From Hymenobacter sp. APR13 (GTDB lineage: Bacteria > Bacteroidota > Bacteroidia > Cytophagales > Hymenobacteraceae), in the NCBI RefSeq assembly GCF_000737515.1, contig NZ_CP006587.1, positions 2,227,001 to 2,291,000 of the forward strand: a stretch of 64,000 nucleotides of DNA. Reading direction: 5' to 3'. The notes beneath the pieces were generated by a model. That model was not told the DNA's origin, did no database searches, and saw only the letters and a program-made list of their open reading frames with translations. Every line of letters begins with the position of its first letter. Within the stretch, counting starts at the first letter, position 1. This document shows, piece after piece, positions 59,373-64,000 of the stretch. The position numbers and the translations under genes are program-made.

Positions 59373-59974
59373 CAGCGGGGCAAAGCGGGCAGCACCTGCA
59401 CCTGCGAGATGCGCGCCTGCCCCCACGGCGCAATACTGACCGTGACCTGCAGCGGCTGTGGGCGGCGCAGCTGGCGGCGGGCTTCCTCGGGCAGGTAGTA
59501 GCGCTCCAGGCCGTAGCGCAGGCGCATGCTGCGGCGCCACGTTTCCTGCACCCAGCCGCGCAAAACAGTCTGGCCGGGGCCGATGGCCGGCGGCGCCGGG
59601 TACACGGCCACGGCCTCATAGACGCCCTGCCGCTGCTCCAGCACCACGTATACCGGGGCTTTGCGGCGGGGCACGGCGCTGCCCTTCCAGAGGCGGCCGG
59701 GCAGCTCACTGATGAGGTAGCGCAGCTCCAGATAGTCGTGGAAACGCAGGTCGCGCGGGTCGGCGGGGGCGGTGCGCAGGGTGATGGTTGTGCCTAGCCG
59801 CTCGGTGGCGTAGCCGGCCCCGGACACCGCCAGCACAAACAGCAACTGCGCCACCACCAGCCCCCGCAGCCAGCGCCGCCGCCGGGGCTCGGGCAGTGTG
59901 TGGCTGGGCCGAACGATGGGCGTGGCTACCGGCGCGCCGACCGCCGCAGGTACGGACGTAGCAGGCGCGCTCAT
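59372..59974 (-). CDS. GDYXXLXY-family membrane-anchored protein
   Basis: The 200-residue protein has one N-terminal membrane helix (about 36-56) and a periplasmic domain. The family's defining motif appears as HDYLELRY (79-86), in which the first Gly is His. Other conserved parts are KAPVYVVLEQRQGVYEAVAVYP and LRYGLERYYLPEE. The family is almost always encoded beside DUF2157 proteins, as here, where its ATG overlaps the DUF2157 stop (ATGA). Function is unknown. Confidence 0.85.
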   Translation of the reverse strand: MSAPATSVPAAVGAPVATPIVRPSHTLPEPRRRRWLRGLVVAQLLFVLAVSGAGYATERLGTTITLRTAPADPRDLRFHDYLELRYLISELPGRLWKGSAVPRRKAPVYVVLEQRQGVYEAVAVYPAPPAIGPGQTVLRGWVQETWRRSMRLRYGLERYYLPEEARRQLRRPQPLQVTVSIAPWGQARISQVQVLPALPR

Positions 59975-61191
59975 GGCTTGGGGGCTTCAGAAGTTGAAAA
60001 CGTGTGAGCCGCCCGGCGCCGCAGCCACCAGCTCAGCCCCAGCAGCAGCCCGCCGCCCAGCAGGAAAAACAACGACTTATCCATGAAGCCCCACGTCAGC
60101 TTGAAGTAGGCCACGGCGGTGGTCAGGATGAACAGCACGGTGCCCAGCGTCACCCGGTCGGGGTTTTGCTCCTGGTGGGCGCGCCAGAGCACGGCCCCGG
60201 AATAGGCGTACAGCACCACCAGCGTGGCCACGGCCAGCGGCAGCCCGCCCGTGAAATAGAAGCCCGGTAGCAGCAGCAGCCAGTCGGTGAGGCTGCCCAG
60301 GCGGCCACGCCGCTGCTTGCCCACCGCCGATAGCGCCAGCACCACTCCCAGCGCCGCCAGATACGGCAGCATGGGCGCCCGTAGCCGCCCGGCATAAATA
60401 TCCGACTCGCCGAACAAAGCCAGCCCCAGCGTAAACACAAACGCGGCTACCAGCGGCGGCCCCTGCAGGGCGCGGCCGGCCGGCCGGTCGGGCTGCCAGT
60501 CGCCGAAGGCGTAGAGCAGCATGGCCGGCAGGAAAAACCAGGTGATTTTGATGTGCAAATGGCTGATGAGCAGCGCCGCCTGCCAGAGCAGTCCCGAGGC
60601 CAGCACTGCCCCCAGCACCGAATCGGGGCGGCGCCACCAGTAGTAGCCCAGCCCGCCGGCCGTGAGCCCGGCGGTTAGGTAGCTGAACGCCCCCAGCTGC
60701 CCGGTGTTGTAGCCCTGCACCAGCCCGCCAATCACCACGGTCAGGATGAACAGGAACCGGCTGCCGTACACCCACGTGAGGGCCACGCCCGCTACGGCCC
60801 ACGCCACCAGCCCCGACAGGTCGTAGCCGATGAGCTGGTACATCTGGCTGGTGAGCAGGATGCTGATGCCAAACAGCAGCAGCCCCAGCCCCAGCAGCCC
60901 CATGCCCAACGACTCGTACTGGCGGCGCAAAAAGTACTCGGCGGCGGCGTAGGTGCCGGCCAACGAGCCCAGCAGCAGCGCCAGCCGCACCACTTCGGGC
61001 AGGCCCTGCCAGTTGGCCGCCACCACGCTCAGGGCGCTCAGCAGAATCAGGAGGCTGCCCAGCAGCGGCAGCAGCGCCAGGGGCAGCCGTTCGGCCGGGT
61101 ACAGCGCCAGCAGCTGCACGCGCTGCTCTTCCGCAATGATGCCCCGCTGCACCCAGTCCCGCCCGTCGGTTTCCAGTACTCTTCGACTCAT
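59971..61191 (-). CDS. DUF2157 multi-pass membrane protein
   Basis: The 406-residue protein has the soluble N-terminal DUF2157 part (VLETDGRDWVQRGIIAEEQRVQLLALYP) and at least ten hydrophobic helices (for example LLPLLGSLLILLSALSVVAANW, GMGLLGLGLLLFGISILL). The family is common in Bacteroidota and Proteobacteria and has no assigned function. It is first in a three-gene overlapping operon. Confidence 0.85.
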   Translation of the reverse strand: MSRRVLETDGRDWVQRGIIAEEQRVQLLALYPAERLPLALLPLLGSLLILLSALSVVAANWQGLPEVVRLALLLGSLAGTYAAAEYFLRRQYESLGMGLLGLGLLLFGISILLTSQMYQLIGYDLSGLVAWAVAGVALTWVYGSRFLFILTVVIGGLVQGYNTGQLGAFSYLTAGLTAGGLGYYWWRRPDSVLGAVLASGLLWQAALLISHLHIKITWFFLPAMLLYAFGDWQPDRPAGRALQGPPLVAAFVFTLGLALFGESDIYAGRLRAPMLPYLAALGVVLALSAVGKQRRGRLGSLTDWLLLLPGFYFTGGLPLAVATLVVLYAYSGAVLWRAHQEQNPDRVTLGTVLFILTTAVAYFKLTWGFMDKSLFFLLGGGLLLGLSWWLRRRAAHTFSTSEAPKP

Positions 61192-61228
61192 AATGCGGGC
61201 AACTTACGCAGGATGGAACAATGTGAAT

Positions 61229-62149
61229 CTACGGTTGGACTTGGCCAGGCAGGCATTTCAGGTCGCGAATTGCCAGAGAGGCGTCTCGCTTCAGCTGATG
61301 GGTCCGGAAAAAGTCGCTTAGGTCCTGCAGCCGCTGCCGGTTATCGTAGCGACAGGCCCAATACAGCTTGCTCTGGCACTGCGAGCAGAGACGGTTGGGT
61401 TTGCTATCCGTTTCCGCGAGGCTATTGGTGCCATTCATCACGCAGAGTGCGTGTGTGCAGTGGCGCAGGGAAAACATATGCCCCAATTCGTGCGAGGAAA
61501 TGCCAAGCAGGCGGGTCAGGCAGCGGGTATAATTTCGGGAAGTCAGCTGCATATCCTGAAGCCGGTAAACTGACGTTACGCCTACCCGGTCCGGGTACGA
61601 GGCCAAGCCAAATACGTAGTTCCATTCCGGTTTCGGATATAAGTCCTGGGCACTGAGAGCCATCAGGGCCAAGCCATTCGGTGGTATCTGCCCGTTCAGG
61701 CGCTGGCTCAGGATGTAAGGCGCCAGCAGTTGCTCCTGCCCATCGGTGCCCCGGCGCCGGGCTGTTTTCGGGACGAACGTATCCGATACCGTGGGCAGCA
61801 AGACCACCGGCAGCTGAAAGAAGCTTTGCAGATACTGCCGCGTAGCCTGCAACACCTGCTGCTGCAGCGGCGAAAAGCGGCCGACAGGCAACAGATACAA
61901 CGTATGGCGCACCGAGTCGGGCCGAACAATACGCAGCTGCTGGTACTGTTTCAGCGTCTGCCCTGGCTCCTGGTTTTCGTAGAGCCACTCGCCGGGCTGC
62001 GGCTTCTTTAGTGGCAGGTCGTTGGCTTTGATGGCAGCAAAGTAAGCCCGGGCTTCGGGTGAAAAATCAGCATCAGCAAATAGCCCACAGGCCAGCATCA
62101 GGCCCGGAAAGCCCAGCAGCAGCACAATCCGGCAGAACCGCAGCAGCAT
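61229..62149 (-). CDS. Archaemetzincin-family metalloprotease with lipoprotein signal
   Basis: The 306-residue protein has a lipoprotein signal (LLGFPGLMLAC, Cys21) and an M54 archaemetzincin domain. The site reads SSHELGHMFSLRHC: H220, E221, H224, H230, with a conserved Cys 231. The second zinc cluster uses C231, C236, C255 and C258 (CVMNGTNSLAETDSK, LCSQCQSKL). Typical archaemetzincins are small cytoplasmic proteins, so the export signal and the 120-residue N-terminal extension are unusual. It is five bases downstream of a Cys-rich small gene. Confidence 0.9.
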   Translation of the reverse strand: MLLRFCRIVLLLGFPGLMLACGLFADADFSPEARAYFAAIKANDLPLKKPQPGEWLYENQEPGQTLKQYQQLRIVRPDSVRHTLYLLPVGRFSPLQQQVLQATRQYLQSFFQLPVVLLPTVSDTFVPKTARRRGTDGQEQLLAPYILSQRLNGQIPPNGLALMALSAQDLYPKPEWNYVFGLASYPDRVGVTSVYRLQDMQLTSRNYTRCLTRLLGISSHELGHMFSLRHCTHALCVMNGTNSLAETDSKPNRLCSQCQSKLYWACRYDNRQRLQDLSDFFRTHQLKRDASLAIRDLKCLPGQVQP

Positions 62150-62154
62150 ACCGG

Positions 62155-62400
62155 TCAGTTGGGAAGTATCACGAACAGCGGCAGGCCCTTATCCTGCCGG
62201 TACCAGGCCGCGTGCTCTGACGGGCAGTGGCAGGTCAGGCACCAGGTATCCTGCCACTGCTTGTAGCACGCCGGGCACTCGCCCGCCGTTTCGAAAGTGT
62301 CCCATATGTGGTCGCAGCTGCATTGCCACTGCTCGCCGCCTTCCGGCTGCCAGTTGCATTTCGGGCAGGCAATAACGAGTGGCGTTTCGCGGTCGGGCAT
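62155..62400 (-). CDS. Small Cys-rich zinc-ribbon-like protein
   Basis: The 81-residue protein has eight Cys in paired spacing: CPKC, then CSC, CPAC and CLTCHC, with two Trp-rich spacers (WQPEGGEQWQ; ACYKQWQDTW). This suggests two zinc ribbons or a rubredoxin-like fold. It has no signal peptide. It is the upstream partner of the archaemetzincin gene in a probable two-gene operon. I know no function. Confidence 0.75.
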   Translation of the reverse strand: MPDRETPLVIACPKCNWQPEGGEQWQCSCDHIWDTFETAGECPACYKQWQDTWCLTCHCPSEHAAWYRQDKGLPLFVILPN

Positions 62401-62538
62401 AGCAGTATCGTAATGATTAAAAGAAACTATATCTGTAGCAGCTGCCTCTGTTTCCAGGCCCACGTCAGCTCGCACGTAGCGCGCCCGGAATGGAGCGTTG
62501 GGCAACTTACGCCGAATGGCGGAATTGCGCTGGCGGCG

Positions 62539-63084
62539 CTACTCGTCGTGCGGCGCCCGGCCCTGAGCCCATACCTTCCGCTCCTGGCGGCGGCGGGCTG
62601 CCTGGTGGCTGTAGTGCCCCCAGCCAATGCGCCGCTCGGAATGAAAACGCAGCACACTTTCTGCCAACTGGGAGTTCTGCCGGATCATCAGGCCATTGTA
62701 GGGGCACGTGTCGTAAGGGCAGTTGTGGCGGGAGTAGGTGCCGAAGTTGCGGTGGCCGAGCTGCTTCCGGGTGAGGATGCGCTGTTGCGCGTGCTTGATT
62801 TCTTCCCAGGCCGCGCGCTCATCGGCCACGGTTAGCTCCTGCCCCAGCGTGCTGAGCTGTAAGTAGGTGGTAGGATCCTTGATCTGCAGAAACTCATAAA
62901 ACTTCGGAAACACCGTAATGGCGGCATCCCGTAGCTGCTGCCGTTGCACCAGATTCAGCTTCTCGTTTTCAAGCAAGCTGCGGAACAGCCCTAGCGAGTT
63001 GAAATCGGTGTAGCGGCGGTAATTGGCCAATAGATGCCGGTACTCTGCTTCCGTAAGCTGGTTCAGGCGACAATTCAGTTTCAT
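62539..63084 (-). CDS. Hypothetical protein with CPYDTCPYNG motif
   Basis: I do not recognise this 181-residue protein. The first 110 residues are predicted to be helical, with many Gln and Leu (LTEAEYRHLLANYRRY, LLENEKLNLVQRQQLRD). A compact motif HNCPYDTCPYNGLMIRQNS follows near 125-143 and holds the only paired Cys; the C-terminus is basic (RRRQERKVWAQGR). No signal or membrane segment is evident. Its start lies 21 bases after the mnmD stop, so they may share a transcript. Confidence 0.65.
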   Translation of the reverse strand: MKLNCRLNQLTEAEYRHLLANYRRYTDFNSLGLFRSLLENEKLNLVQRQQLRDAAITVFPKFYEFLQIKDPTTYLQLSTLGQELTVADERAAWEEIKHAQQRILTRKQLGHRNFGTYSRHNCPYDTCPYNGLMIRQNSQLAESVLRFHSERRIGWGHYSHQAARRRQERKVWAQGRAPHDE

Positions 63085-63105
63085 AGCATTATCAGGTTTC
63101 TGCCC

Positions 63106-63792
63106 CTACGCCCGCTTCCAAGCCCGCGTCATTTCGCGCTTGCCGGGCGGGCCCGGAATTCGATCCACTTCCCAGCCGGCGGCCTGCAGGCTGCGCTTGA
63201 AGCTGCCTTTGGCGCAGTAGCTCACCAGGCAGCCGCCCGGCGCGGTGGCGGCGTACAGCTGCTGGAATATCTCGTCGGTCCACATGTCGGGCTGCTTTTC
63301 GGGCGCGAAGGCGTCGAAGTAGATGACGTGGTAGGTGTCTTCGGCCAAGGGCGTGTGCTGCAGCTCGCCGGCCAGCTTCAGCAGCGCAAACTGCGGCGTG
63401 AGGGCCACCGGCGTGTTCCAACCAGCAGCATGAATCTGCTCGTGGTAATCCAGCAGCTCGGGGTTGAGCACGTAGCGCTCCACGCCCAGCTGCCCGATAA
63501 CGGCCGGCGGCAGCGGGTACTTCTCAATGGTATCGTAGAAGATGGGGTGGGGGCTGGCCAGGCTGTACTGCAGCGTGAGCAGGGCGTTCAGGCCGGTGCC
63601 GAAGCCGACTTCCAGCACCCACACCATGCCCGTGGCGGCGGCCATCACGGGGGCCAGGCCCGCGCCCAGGTACACGTGCTGCGCCTCCTGAATGGCGCCG
63701 TGGGTGGAGTGGTAATGTTCGTCGAGGGCGGGCACGTACAGCGTGCTGGAGCCGTCGGCCGTGGTGCGGACTTCTACGGTAGGGGTAAGCAT
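63106..63792 (-). CDS. mnmD: MnmD-type tRNA mnm5U34 methyltransferase domain protein
   Basis: The 228-residue protein is the SAM-dependent methyltransferase of the MnmC N-terminal-domain type, standing alone as MnmD. It makes the final methylation of the wobble uridine modification mnm5(s2)U34. Family segments are GSSTLYVPALDEHYHSTHGAIQEAQHVYL, the SAM loop LEVGFGTGLNALLTL, and YFDAFAPEKQPDMWT, with KGSFKRSLQAAGWEV near the C-terminus. The FAD domain of MnmC is absent, as in other Bacteroidota. Confidence 0.92.
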   Translation of the reverse strand: MLTPTVEVRTTADGSSTLYVPALDEHYHSTHGAIQEAQHVYLGAGLAPVMAAATGMVWVLEVGFGTGLNALLTLQYSLASPHPIFYDTIEKYPLPPAVIGQLGVERYVLNPELLDYHEQIHAAGWNTPVALTPQFALLKLAGELQHTPLAEDTYHVIYFDAFAPEKQPDMWTDEIFQQLYAATAPGGCLVSYCAKGSFKRSLQAAGWEVDRIPGPPGKREMTRAWKRA

Positions 63793-63948
63793 ACGGGAGC
63801 GGTTGAGGAGCAGGTGTGCAGGCAGGCAGGAGCAGGCGAGGCGGGGCAGCACCGGCCGGCAAGAAAACGCCCCGTTTGCCTCGTTCTCGTCACCCGGCCT
63901 GCAAGCCGTGCGTAGGAAGGCTACCCGTTTTTCTTATCGTTCCGCTAC

Positions 63949-64000
63949 ATGGCCCGCATCAAAGTAAATCTACCGGAAACTTTCCGCTTTTCCAGCACCC
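63949..64000 (+). CDS. Acyl-CoA thioesterase, 5' end only
   Basis: Seventeen codons are visible (MARIKVNLPETFRFSST) before the window ends. They match the start of hot-dog-fold acyl-CoA thioesterases of the 4-hydroxybenzoyl-CoA type found in Bacteroidota. The call rests on this short N-terminus and so is tentative. It is divergent from mnmD. Confidence 0.5.
   Translation, partial: MARIKVNLPETFRFSST

Noticed and set aside
1..64000. tRNA, rRNA, riboswitch, integrase, IS transposase or phage genes
   Set aside because: Reading both strands I found no T-arm-like GGTTCGAATCC context with a matching acceptor stem, no conserved rRNA segment, and no transposase or integrase motif. Palindromic repeats are the only mobile-looking DNA.

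Overview
The window looks like a chromosomal segment from a GC-rich member of the Bacteroidota, most like Hymenobacter or a close relative in the Cytophagales. The evidence is SusC/SusD-type nutrient receptors with an ECF sigma/FecR pair, secreted proteins ending in type IX (Por) sorting-like domains, Bacteroidota-style -7 promoter boxes (TAnnTTTG) with few clear Shine-Dalgarno sites, the rpmG - DUF4295 - ftsY - rimO block, a bacillithiol gene (bshC), and a class I HMG-CoA reductase that implies the mevalonate route. Genus assignment is an inference from gene content.

Layout. 1-5.0 kb: a truncated peptide deformylase gene overlapping ruvX, an S41 processing protease, a secreted transglutaminase-like protein, and a lipoprotein whose signal peptide is out of frame. 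5.2-12.1 kb: homogentisate dioxygenase, a small lipoprotein, HMG-CoA reductase, four tandem TonB C-terminal-domain proteins and a frameshifted WG-repeat gene. 12.2-18.6 kb: PhyH-type dioxygenase, two SDR dehydrogenases, a PAP2/sphingomyelin-synthase-like membrane protein, an M20 amidohydrolase and an ATP-grasp ligase. 18.8-33.9 kb: an exported M4 protease, an outer-membrane barrel, a TPR protein, an esterase, Ogt, a PA14/lectin-like type IX cargo, a PLD-like protein, a clan A glycosidase, a CDF metal exporter, an APC permease, a GNAT acetyltransferase, hemB and a lipoprotein.

34.1-44.9 kb is the most coherent system: ECF sigma factor, FecR anti-sigma, STN-bearing SusC receptor, SusD lipoprotein, a GH144-type glucoamylase-family enzyme and a GH3 beta-glucosidase, all on the + strand. 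I read it as a polysaccharide utilisation locus, probably for beta-1,2-glucan, with built-in cell-surface signalling.

45-55 kb is mostly housekeeping: ornithine aminotransferase, L28, a secreted aminopeptidase P, L33, DUF4295, FtsY, RimO and BshC. 55-64 kb holds a carboxypeptidase-regulatory-domain protein, a helical unknown protein coupled to 5-formyl-THF cyclo-ligase, two ExbD-like proteins (one lacking the key transmembrane Asp), a DUF2157/GDYXXLXY/small membrane protein operon, a lipoprotein archaemetzincin with a Cys-rich partner, MnmD, and the start of an acyl-CoA thioesterase.

Intergenic DNA is unusually structured. At least five families of palindromic elements recur, and low-complexity repeats sit against gene ends, often as inverted pairs around terminators. 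One is a perfect heptamer array, CCCTAAG x 15.9. I found no tRNA, rRNA, CRISPR array, transposase or phage gene.
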